Source: Saprospiraceae bacterium (lineage in GTDB: Bacteria; Bacteroidota; Bacteroidia; Chitinophagales; Saprospiraceae). From it: a stretch of DNA of 38,288 nt. A program made the translations under genes and the position numbers. The stretch spans positions 1 through 38,288 of the forward strand of contig JAHDFX010000030.1 of NCBI GenBank assembly GCA_020627965.1. Direction: 5' to 3'. This document shows, piece by piece, positions 15,949-23,096 of this stretch. The notes under the pieces were generated by a model. It was not told the origin of the DNA, made no database searches, and worked only from the letters and a program-made list of their open reading frames with translations. How positions within the stretch are numbered: the stretch's first letter is position 1; the number at the start of each line of letters is the position of its first letter.

Positions 15949-17130
15949 ATGACAATGAATAGAAATGAAATCGAAATAGGATTATTTGAAGCAATTCTAT
16001 CCAGAGCCAATAACTCTCAGACCTTGGCAGATATTGCAATTGAACATCATAACAAAGACTATGAAGGACGTGGAACAGGTCTTGTTAAACAACTTATAGA
16101 ATACATAAACAAAAATAAAGCGAACCAAAGCACGTTAAGTGTTCCAGAAAGTGAAACCCCTCTTCCGCCAGAAGACTATTTTTTAAAAGGTTTAGATCAT
16201 TTTTTCAAAGGAGAATATAAAAAGGCATTACCCCCATTTGAATTAGCTCTTAGAAAAGACTCTCCTGTTGAGGATTCAATGATATTAAATAAGATTGGAG
16301 CTTGTCATATCAAATTGGGGAATTTTGATGAAGCAGATAAGATATTAACTCAATCTATTGAAGCAAATGAAAAATACCCCACAGGATATTACAATTTCGG
16401 AATTTTAGCCAAAAAACAAAGAGAAGAATTACTATCCAAAGGAAAATATAGAGAAGCCAATAAAAGATTAGGTTTTGCAATTAACCTTTTTGAATTGGCT
16501 ATAGAAAAAGTAGATAAAATTAATGAGGACAATAAGGATGATAAAAAAACAAATAATAAATACGAAGCGGTCTATTCTCATAATAATATAGCTACCTCAT
16601 ATAAAGATATATACCTGTATAATGGAGATGAAAAATCACTACTTAGGGCTATTGAAAGGTTGGAAAGTCTAATAAAACGTAATCCTAATGTGGAAGACCA
16701 CGGGCTTACCTATTATAATTTAGCTTGCTTTTATTCGTTAAAGAAGGACTATGAAAATGCTTTTAGATATTTAGAGTCTTCCTTTAAAGCTGATATTATA
16801 AATGTACCAGACTCTATGAATGATGTAGATCTATATAATATTAAAACAAGCAAATTTGAGCAATATAGAACTTTAATAAAAAAATATTTAGAAGAATATA
16901 TCGAAACCATTCATAAAAACGTTAACAACCTGCTGAAGCGTAGAGAAATAGAAAAAATCAAAACATTTGCAATTCCAGAGTTAGAAAATAATCTTGTAAA
17001 TAGGAATATTGTTAATGCAGAAACATATCATTTATTGGGCAATTGCTATGCCTTACTTGGAAATAGAAAAGAGAGAAATAAATACATGAGTTTATATGTA
17101 AAACACATGCATGAAAAACTCTATGATTGA
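15949..17130 (+). CDS. TPR protein with a possible effector-associated N-terminal domain
   Basis: A 393-residue soluble protein. Residues about 5-57 form a compact helical module (IGLFEAILSRA, TLADIAIEHH, GLVKQLIEYINK) that resembles in spacing the effector-associated/death-like adaptor domains of bacterial conflict systems; this resemblance is only by eye. A low-complexity linker follows, then tetratricopeptide-like repeats: DYFLKGLDHFFKGEYKKALP, ILNKIGACHIKLGNFDEADK, YYNFGILAKK, YYNLACFYSLKKDYENAFRY and, near the end, YHLLGNCYALLGNRKE. The start could be Met1 or Met3. It follows the tandem TIR gene closely and probably shares its promoter at 14643-14673, so it may be the sensor or scaffold that recruits the TIR effector. 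Function beyond protein binding is inference. Confidence 0.75.
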   Translation: MTMNRNEIEIGLFEAILSRANNSQTLADIAIEHHNKDYEGRGTGLVKQLIEYINKNKANQSTLSVPESETPLPPEDYFLKGLDHFFKGEYKKALPPFELALRKDSPVEDSMILNKIGACHIKLGNFDEADKILTQSIEANEKYPTGYYNFGILAKKQREELLSKGKYREANKRLGFAINLFELAIEKVDKINEDNKDDKKTNNKYEAVYSHNNIATSYKDIYLYNGDEKSLLRAIERLESLIKRNPNVEDHGLTYYNLACFYSLKKDYENAFRYLESSFKADIINVPDSMNDVDLYNIKTSKFEQYRTLIKKYLEEYIETIHKNVNNLLKRREIEKIKTFAIPELENNLVNRNIVNAETYHLLGNCYALLGNRKERNKYMSLYVKHMHEKLYD

Positions 17131-17290
17131 TTGTCGGTAAATTCCATTGTAATTATCTAACATAATCTATGTCACACAATTAATAATCAGTTATTCACTA
17201 TAAAGATTAAATTTTTTTTAACTTTATAAAAAACGTTATAGAACGTCTGCCTATTTATAGGAGGAAAATTTAAAATATGTTTGAAAAATA

Positions 17291-17321
17291 TTTGTATTTT
17301 TAATAAGTAGTTTTATATTTG
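17291..17321 (+). promoter_or_regulatory. Consensus Bacteroidota promoter in front of the SKDGDV micro-ORFs
   Basis: TTTG (17291-17294), 19 bases, then TATATTTG (17314-17321) matches TTTG-N19-TAnnTTTG exactly. The predicted transcript start is near 17328, leaving a leader of about 118 bases before the 59-codon ORF at 17446. This is independent evidence that the otherwise gene-poor region 17131-17979 is transcribed. Confidence 0.65.
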
Positions 17322-17445
17322 TGTATCTCACTACTGCTTAGTTAGTAAGAGGAAGTTTTAATCTTAAAAAAAGTGACTTCTATCTAAATAAGAAATTATT
17401 TATTTTTTTACTTAATATTTTTTAATCCTTTAAATTTTTTAACCC

Positions 17446-17625
17446 ATGGTACACATAATCGTATCAATTTTGTTGGGATGGTTTACATTAACCACGACCA
17501 CAGATTACAGCGTGTTTGACACAAACACAAATGGAACTCAGATCGAATCCACACAGGATATAAAAGGAAATGAGCCTTCCCAGCCCAATCGTAATTCAGA
17601 TTCAAAAGACGGCGACGTTCTCTAA
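17446..17625 (+). CDS. Small peptide, signal-like N-terminus, C-terminal SKDGDVL
   Basis: An ORF of 59 codons starting ATG. The first 15-19 residues are hydrophobic (MVHIIVSILLGWFTLT), like a short signal peptide or membrane anchor. The rest is hydrophilic and rich in Asn, Thr, Asp and Ser, and ends exactly in SKDGDVL. A second, shorter ORF 50 bases downstream ends in SKDGDVA. A perfect consensus promoter lies upstream. I know no family with this tail; it could be an exported signalling peptide, a peptide precursor or a toxin component. The coding call rests on the shared tail and the promoter. Confidence 0.5.
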   Translation: MVHIIVSILLGWFTLTTTTDYSVFDTNTNGTQIESTQDIKGNEPSQPNRNSDSKDGDVL

Positions 17626-17675
17626 CTTATTGTTTAACTAAAAGACTGGTCAAAGGATCAGGAAAAAATTAAATT

Positions 17676-17720
17676 ATGATAAACTTAAAAAACAGATCAA
17701 AAGACGGAGACGTTGCCTAA
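17676..17720 (+). CDS. Micro-ORF MINLKNRSKDGDVA
   Basis: A 14-codon ORF (MINLKNRSKDGDVA) whose last seven residues repeat the tail of the 59-residue ORF just upstream (SKDGDVL). At DNA level the shared part is TCAAAAGACGG(C/A)GACGTT, at 17602-17619 and 17697-17714, with one mismatch in 18. Both copies are in the same frame relative to their start and both are followed by one codon and a stop. It has no hydrophobic leader, so if translated it would be cytosolic. Too short for statistical gene finding; coding status is uncertain. Confidence 0.35.
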   Translation: MINLKNRSKDGDVA

Positions 17721-17738
17721 AAAATTAGTGCAGCAAAA

Positions 17739-17860
17739 ATGAAGATGTCTTTTGAACCAACAAAATATATAATACTCCATACAGAATAAACTAAAACCAA
17801 ATTCGAATACCCTTCGAATCCCAATAGTCTGTGGAGACACTCGGTGAAAGATGTCTTCAT
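17739..17860. repeat. Inverted-repeat element, possible structured RNA
   Basis: ATGAAGATGTCTTT (17739-17752) can pair with AAAGATGTCTTCAT (17847-17860) over 14 positions in RNA, with two G-U pairs. A-rich and GC-containing flanks just outside (about 17728-17738 and 17861-17872) extend the pairing imperfectly. The 94-base interior contains two TTCGAA sites (around 17812-17823). It lies directly after the micro-ORFs and before the convergent PorP/SprF gene. It may be a structured 3' region, a terminator-like barrier or a small mobile remnant. No coding frame here is convincing. Confidence 0.45.
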
Positions 17861-17979
17861 TTTGCGTGCATAATAGTTGCTGCAGCAAACATTGTCAAGA
17901 TATGCTTTATTGATCTAAATTTATAGGTCATTTATAATGAGAATAATAAATCACTACTTCTAGTTATTTGTCAAAAAAC

Positions 17980-18894
17980 TCACCAAACAGAAAACCGCTT
18001 AGAGTCAATCACATAACTCACCATCACCTCATGATTCCCGCCCAGAAAATTAGTCCAGCGGGAAAACTGAGCTCCAAAAACATAGCCCAGTCGAAGTCGT
18101 TCTGCGATCATAAAATTAAACTGTCCCTGTAAAGTATTATCCGTAGCATAGCCGATACCTGCACCGATTAGATTATCATAAGTAAACTCCAGATGCAGAT
18201 TAGCATGTAAAGGCGAGTGTGGCGCATACTTAATCCATAAAGAAGGCTCTATATCAATATGGTCATCAGCTCCAGTAATAAATTTGCCACCAGCCATCGC
18301 ATAGAAATGAGCGATACGGCGAATATTAGACACCCCATCATCGCCATTAAAACGAACATTCAAAGAGATAGCCTGCGGTATTGAGAGTCCAACATAAAAG
18401 CTTTCCGTGTAGTACACAGCTCCCGCACCCAGATCGGGTAGAATTTGAGAAACATTATTTGTAAAAATTGCCGGATCATCGGGTTCATCCAAAACCAATT
18501 CTGAACCTTTTAGGCGATATTGTGCCAAAGAAAAAGACAAACCTAAAGCCAGCCTGCGAGTATACCAATTGTCAAAATCAATATGATAAGAATACAAACC
18601 ATTCAGACTAATAAGTGAAGTCGGGCCAGTACGATCAGCCAGAATATAACCACCTGCACCTATATTATAATCATCCAGAAAAGTACGGAAGGCAACAGCG
18701 GCTGTCTCTGGTGCCTGAGGCATTTCCTGCCATTGCCGACGTAATGTCACACCTGCAACCATAGATTCATCCATACCCGTCATAGCCGGGTTCAGCACAA
18801 AATTATTCTGATGATACTGACTAAATAAAGGCAATTGCTGTCCAAAAGACTGGCCGGCAATCAGGATGAAAATTAATGTAAATAGGTGTTTCAC
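17980..18894 (-). CDS. PorP/SprF-family type IX secretion system membrane protein
   Basis: A 304-residue protein with a signal peptide (MKHLFTLIFILIAGQSFGQQ) followed directly by the PorP/SprF signature LPLFSQYHQNNFVLNPAMTG. The remainder is an alternating beta-strand pattern typical of an outer-membrane barrel (for example AGGYILADRTGPTSLISLNGLYSYH, shown here in part). Length matches the family (about 290-340). PorP/SprF proteins bind and hold proteins secreted by the type IX system that end in type-B C-terminal domains. Exactly such a protein is encoded 29 bases upstream in the same direction, so the two form an operon and probable client-anchor pair. Confidence 0.92.
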   Translation of the reverse strand: MKHLFTLIFILIAGQSFGQQLPLFSQYHQNNFVLNPAMTGMDESMVAGVTLRRQWQEMPQAPETAAVAFRTFLDDYNIGAGGYILADRTGPTSLISLNGLYSYHIDFDNWYTRRLALGLSFSLAQYRLKGSELVLDEPDDPAIFTNNVSQILPDLGAGAVYYTESFYVGLSIPQAISLNVRFNGDDGVSNIRRIAHFYAMAGGKFITGADDHIDIEPSLWIKYAPHSPLHANLHLEFTYDNLIGAGIGYATDNTLQGQFNFMIAERLRLGYVFGAQFSRWTNFLGGNHEVMVSYVIDSKRFSVW

Positions 18895-18923
18895 TAGCGT
18901 ATAGTTTAATTTTTACTACAAGG

Positions 18924-21900
18924 CTATCGAACTATAGTCAAAGGTCCTTTGAATATTCGGTCGGTGCCATTTACATCGACACGCAAGACAAAATAGTAGG
19001 TGCCTTTCGGCAAATTTTTACCATTAAAAGTCCCGTCAAAATCATTTAAATAAGGCTTTGCATAGAAAACCTCATCTCCCCAACGATTCAGAACAACTAC
19101 ATCATTATTGGTAAACTGATTCAGGAAACTAATATTCCAGACATCATTTTTACCATCGCCATTCGGCGTAAAAGCATTAGGAATAACAAACTCCGCTTCT
19201 GATGCCGGTGTCACAGTAACAGTCACTTCCGCTTCATCTGCACAAGCAAATTCACTTTCGCCTGTTACGGTGTAAGTCGTCGTCGTATTAGGCTGAGCAA
19301 GTGGCGCATCACAATCACTGCAAGATAAACTACCGGATGGCGTCCAGGAATAAGTCGAAGCACCGGTGACTGATAAAGGTGCTATCTCACCCTCAATAAT
19401 TGTCGTATCAGCGAAAGCCTGGATTTGAATGGCTGGATAAACCGTAACAATGATACCATCACTACCAAATTCACAGCCATTGATAATTCCGGTGACCATC
19501 ACTTCATCACCATCATTCAGTTCGCTTATAAAAATATTTGAAGGACTGCTTTGTACTAAGCTGCCATTGACATAAAAATCATATTGCGGAAAACCCGGTG
19601 TAGCTGTAAAAGTAAATCTGCCCCCTTCACAAATGGCTGCATTATCCACTTCCAGAACCATCATGCCGGTTTGTATATCGATTTGAATAGTATTGCTTTC
19701 ATAATCGCAATTACCATCATTGGCAATAACTGTAATCGCATCGCCATTTTCCAGATCGGTACTGACAAAGACATTCTGTGTGCCGCTTTGTACCAGATTA
19801 CCATTGACATAAAAGTCATAATTAATAAAACCTGTAGTGGCTGTGAATGTCAGTGTTTCACCATCACAGGCAGCCCCCATATCCACACTTAGCTCCACAG
19901 TATTTTGAAACCAACTCACTTCTACTTCATTGCTTTCATAATCACAATTGGCATCCGTAGCTATCACATTGACGATATCGCCATCATTGAGCATGGCAGA
20001 ATAGCTGTCATTGACTCCGCTTTGTACTAAATTGCTATTGACATAAAAATCATAATTCAAAAAGCCGGAAGTCGCTGTCAGCGTGATTATTTCGCCTTGG
20101 CAGGCGGGTTGGGGATTGGCTGTCAGCGTGACTTCATTGGTGTAAACTGTTACAGAGATCGTATCGCTCAGATACGTACAGCCTGTCGTATTGTTCGTCC
20201 CAGTTACATAAATGGCATCGCCGTCATTCAGCGTCGTTGACCAGGTATTTTGCGTGCCGGATTGTGCCGGATTGCCATTGACATAAAAATCATATACATC
20301 GAAGTCTGGAGTCGCTGTAAAGTTAAAAGTCTCGCCTTCACACAAAGCCAGGTTATCCACTGCAAGATCAATATCTTCAATGTAAACGGTCACAGCAATC
20401 GAATTACTTTCATAATCACAATTTGCATCCGTACCGATAAGCGTCACCACATCGCCAGTACTCAGCATATTAGAACCAAAAGTACTGGAAGCTGTGCTTT
20501 GTACTGATACGCCATTAAGCAGAAAATCATAATTCAAAAAGCCCGGTGTGCCGCTAAAAACAAAGCTTTCTCCAATACACAAAGTCGAATCATTAGTGCT
20601 TAGTTCAATGCTGTTTTCAAAAATAAATACCTGTGCTGTATCTGAATTATAAGAACAATTATCATCCGTTGCAATGACATAAACCTCGCTGCCAGTCATC
20701 AGAATTCCTGAAGTAAATATATTATCAGCCCCGCTTTGTTCCAGGTTATTATTTACATAAAAATCGTAATTATTAAAGCCAGAAGTCGCTGCAAAAGTCC
20801 CGTCTCCATCTTCACAAATGCCGAGTAAATTGGTGTCCAGCAAAACTGTATTCATAAAAATGCTGACCAGTACTGAATTGCTGAAATAGGTACAATTATC
20901 ATCTGTTATAATAGCATTGATCTTATCCCCGTCCTCCAAATCTGGTGAAGTGAAGGTATTCCCAGGACCACTTTGTACTAACACATCATTGACATAAAAA
21001 TCATAATTCACCAGTCCTGCCGGAGCTGTAACGGTCACAGCCTCACCGTCGCAAGAAGGAAAAGGATCGATAGTCAATGTGATCGTGTCCGCAATTTGCG
21101 CCATAGCAAAAGCCGGATAAGTCAGATCGGCAATATAATTCGTCGTTTGTAGAACATCCAGGTTTGTGATCGGGCTTAGTCCGCTAGTCACAGCGCCTGT
21201 CACCTCCCATTGAGGCAGGTTTTGCCAATGTACCAGACTGTCATACACCCCATCCGCAGCCGAATCATAATGATAGGTAATTTGCGTAGAATCAGTCCCT
21301 TGTTCTCTCCAGATACGATGATAGAAATCAGGATTGATCAGGCATATTTCTGCTTGTCGCAAATCGCGGTCAAAACCTTCTAAAGTTGCATCCGTATTGG
21401 CATGACGGACTTTAAAAGCATTAAAAGCCCCGGAACTCAAAGTCAGTTCTATAGGGCGATAACGGGTAATGCCTAATGAAGAACCGACAGGAAAGAAATA
21501 AGGCTGTGTGTTCTGCATATTGCGCAATAATCCGCCATCTTGCAGACTGCTTACAAAGCCACCATCAGTCGTTACTGCCCCCAGATCCGTATTAAAAACG
21601 CTAACTGTATTGACATCCAGGCTAAATTCCCGATCATTCAGTCGAAGAAAACCATCGACATAAACGTCCAGATCACCGTATTTGATGCCGGTATTTTCCA
21701 GTCGCAGGTCATAGAAGCGAGTAATGTCATTTCCCTGAATCCTTTGTTCATCTCCTTTCAATATCACAATACCTTCCCCTGTACTGCTAAAGGCTTCATT
21801 GCCAGCAGTATTGGTCCAATTCTCAAAAAGGTAAATAGTATCGCTATTATGAAATTCGCCGCCATTGCGATTATAGGCATCGCCATGTACGGACATCATA

Positions 21901-22025
21901 GCACCGTCTTTCAATGAGATCAATGCGCCGTTATTGGATAGAATGGCTTGTGTCCATGCGGATAGGCTTCCTGATAGTAGTAGGAATAGGGTGATTAGAT
22001 GTTTGGTATGTGGTGTTCTGGGCAT
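18924..22025 (-). CDS. Giant T9SS-secreted repeat protein with type-B gliding-motility C-terminal domain
   Basis: 1033 residues from the ATG at 22025; a GTG three codons earlier is also possible. There is an N-terminal signal peptide (HLITLFLLLSGSLSAWTQ), then a 300-residue beta-rich region, then seven tandem repeats of about 79 residues. Each repeat starts C.GE and contains FTATxGFxNYDFYVNG, VQSG and a later Cys in NCDYESN. An Ig-like segment follows, and the type-B CTD begins at VIPNAFTPNGDGKNDVW and ends FKGPLTIVR (gliding-motility-associated C-terminal domain). It should be exported by the type IX system and held at the surface by the PorP/SprF protein encoded next. The paired cysteines per repeat suggest one disulphide each. 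An adhesin role, as for SprB-like proteins, is inferred. Confidence 0.9.
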   Translation of the reverse strand: MPRTPHTKHLITLFLLLSGSLSAWTQAILSNNGALISLKDGAMMSVHGDAYNRNGGEFHNSDTIYLFENWTNTAGNEAFSSTGEGIVILKGDEQRIQGNDITRFYDLRLENTGIKYGDLDVYVDGFLRLNDREFSLDVNTVSVFNTDLGAVTTDGGFVSSLQDGGLLRNMQNTQPYFFPVGSSLGITRYRPIELTLSSGAFNAFKVRHANTDATLEGFDRDLRQAEICLINPDFYHRIWREQGTDSTQITYHYDSAADGVYDSLVHWQNLPQWEVTGAVTSGLSPITNLDVLQTTNYIADLTYPAFAMAQIADTITLTIDPFPSCDGEAVTVTAPAGLVNYDFYVNDVLVQSGPGNTFTSPDLEDGDKINAIITDDNCTYFSNSVLVSIFMNTVLLDTNLLGICEDGDGTFAATSGFNNYDFYVNNNLEQSGADNIFTSGILMTGSEVYVIATDDNCSYNSDTAQVFIFENSIELSTNDSTLCIGESFVFSGTPGFLNYDFLLNGVSVQSTASSTFGSNMLSTGDVVTLIGTDANCDYESNSIAVTVYIEDIDLAVDNLALCEGETFNFTATPDFDVYDFYVNGNPAQSGTQNTWSTTLNDGDAIYVTGTNNTTGCTYLSDTISVTVYTNEVTLTANPQPACQGEIITLTATSGFLNYDFYVNSNLVQSGVNDSYSAMLNDGDIVNVIATDANCDYESNEVEVSWFQNTVELSVDMGAACDGETLTFTATTGFINYDFYVNGNLVQSGTQNVFVSTDLENGDAITVIANDGNCDYESNTIQIDIQTGMMVLEVDNAAICEGGRFTFTATPGFPQYDFYVNGSLVQSSPSNIFISELNDGDEVMVTGIINGCEFGSDGIIVTVYPAIQIQAFADTTIIEGEIAPLSVTGASTYSWTPSGSLSCSDCDAPLAQPNTTTTYTVTGESEFACADEAEVTVTVTPASEAEFVIPNAFTPNGDGKNDVWNISFLNQFTNNDVVVLNRWGDEVFYAKPYLNDFDGTFNGKNLPKGTYYFVLRVDVNGTDRIFKGPLTIVR

Positions 22026-22075
22026 AGCTACCACAATTTAGTATGTTTTTTGGAATTATTTGGGGTATTTAGCTA

Positions 22076-22333
22076 TTAAGCTTGAAGCAGTGTCTTTTTA
22101 AGGTCTTCATGACTGATAAAGTTTCCTTTTTCTATATTACCGGAAATCTCTTTTATTTTTAATTCAAATTCATCTCTTGTCATTGGCTGACCATTAATAT
22201 CATAACCTGCAACCTGATTTTGCTGTACTTTTACCAGGTTTTGCAGAATTACATAATAAGCTTCCAATAAGGTACTATCTTCTGTATTTTCTAAAATCTG
22301 ATTAATGGAAAGCCGAATATCTCTTGCTGTCAT
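22076..22333 (-). CDS. Antitoxin-like small protein, partner toxin not found
   Basis: An 85-residue protein. The N-terminal half is a helical segment (LSINQILENTEDSTLLEAYYVILQ, shown in part) and the C-terminal half reads VAGYDINGQPMTRDEFELKI, then GNFISHEDLKK. That layout is common to small Bacteroidota antitoxins encoded before RelE/ParE-type toxins, in which the C-terminal tail wraps the toxin. No RelE-like ORF lies on either side: downstream is the giant T9SS gene after 41 bases and upstream is an ISAs1 remnant. It may be an orphan, or the toxin may have been displaced. The identification is by pattern only. Confidence 0.5.
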   Translation of the reverse strand: MTARDIRLSINQILENTEDSTLLEAYYVILQNLVKVQQNQVAGYDINGQPMTRDEFELKIKEISGNIEKGNFISHEDLKKTLLQA

Positions 22334-22403
22334 ATTTCTAATTTTAACCCAAGTTCAATTTACAAATATTTTGGCAAAAAGCATAATACTTTTAATGTCA
22401 TTG

Positions 22404-23070
22404 AAGGGTTTTCCGATAAAATTATTTGAAACAAAAAGAAGCAAGTAAGGATTCGTATATTAGTTGTGAAGAAACAAAAAACGAACACGTACTTGCTATG
22501 AGTAAAATTAAAACATTTTTCGAGGCTTTACAAACTACTCCGGAAATAGATATGCGAGATAACCGTGGTAAGACTCATAACTTACCGCTAATTTTGTTAG
22601 AGTTTGTATGTGCGCTATTGTGTAATCGAGACGGCAATCAATCGAGTATTCATCGTCATATGCAAGCCCATCACCAACGACTTTCCGAAGAGCTGGGTTT
22701 GATGGATACTGTCCCCAAAAAACAGTATGTCGCTCCTATTTTCCGATAATACTATCTCAAGTGAATGGTAAAGTTTTTTCTAAGTTGATTTTTCAGCACT
22801 ATGGTATTGAGCTATCTGCCAGGCAAACAACCTGGTTTGCAGGAGACGGAAAAGAACTCCGGGGTACAATACAAAAGGGACATACACGAGGTGAGTCCAT
22901 CGTGCAATTTGTTCGTCATGCGGACAGGTCGGTACTTTGTGAAGGCTTTTTTACGGGTCGCAAGGAAAGCGAAGTGAAAAACAAAAGAGCTTTGCTCGAT
23001 AATTTCGCTGATAATTTTGACCAATGCATCCAACGGCTCAAGGAAATTAATTTTTTATAAGAAAACCCTT
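22404..23070 (+). mobile_element. ISAs1-family element, internally deleted, with ends and target duplication
   Basis: Terminal inverted repeats AAGGGTTTTC (22404-22413) and GAAAACCCTT (23061-23070) bound a 667-base unit. TTAATGTCA occurs at 22392-22400 and again at 23069-23077, a likely 9-base target duplication, though its register with the repeats is off by a few bases. Intact ISAs1 elements are about 1.2-1.3 kb. Here the transposase gene is frameshifted and joined from its N-terminal part to its last 30 or so codons. It could not move unaided but might be mobilised by a complete copy elsewhere. Confidence 0.75.
22498..23060 (+). pseudogene. ISAs1-family transposase, frameshifted and internally deleted
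   Basis: The N-terminal part (from ATG 22498, MSKIKTFFEAL, then DNRGKTHNLPLILLEFV) is the DDE_Tnp_1-associated domain of ISAs1/H-repeat transposases. It runs to about 22746, where the frame breaks. Two extra bases around TTCCGATAATACTA move the continuation ILSQVNGKVFSKL to another frame. The second frame contains WFAGDGKELRGTI with the first catalytic Asp and then GRKESEV, after which the sequence jumps to what looks like the family's C-terminal end (FADNFDQCIQRLKEINFL). The section with the second Asp and the Glu is missing. The product is therefore inactive. Confidence 0.85.
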
Positions 23071-23096
23071 AATGTCAATATCTTTTGTATTTGACG

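Noticed and set aside
17641-17679. A third SKD-containing peptide frame (WSKDQEKIKL) between the two micro-ORFs.
   Set aside because: It has no start codon, diverges after SKD and does not end in the shared tail.
17697-17888. A 63-codon minus-strand ORF across the inverted repeat after the micro-ORFs.
   Set aside because: It is antisense to the micro-ORF and palindromic region, has no promoter and no recognisable motif; the open frame is explained by the inverted repeat.
19584-20507. Possible CRISPR-like regular repeats inside the giant T9SS gene.
   Set aside because: The period of about 237 bases is that of in-frame protein repeats of 79 residues; copies are diverged and coding, with no spacer structure.
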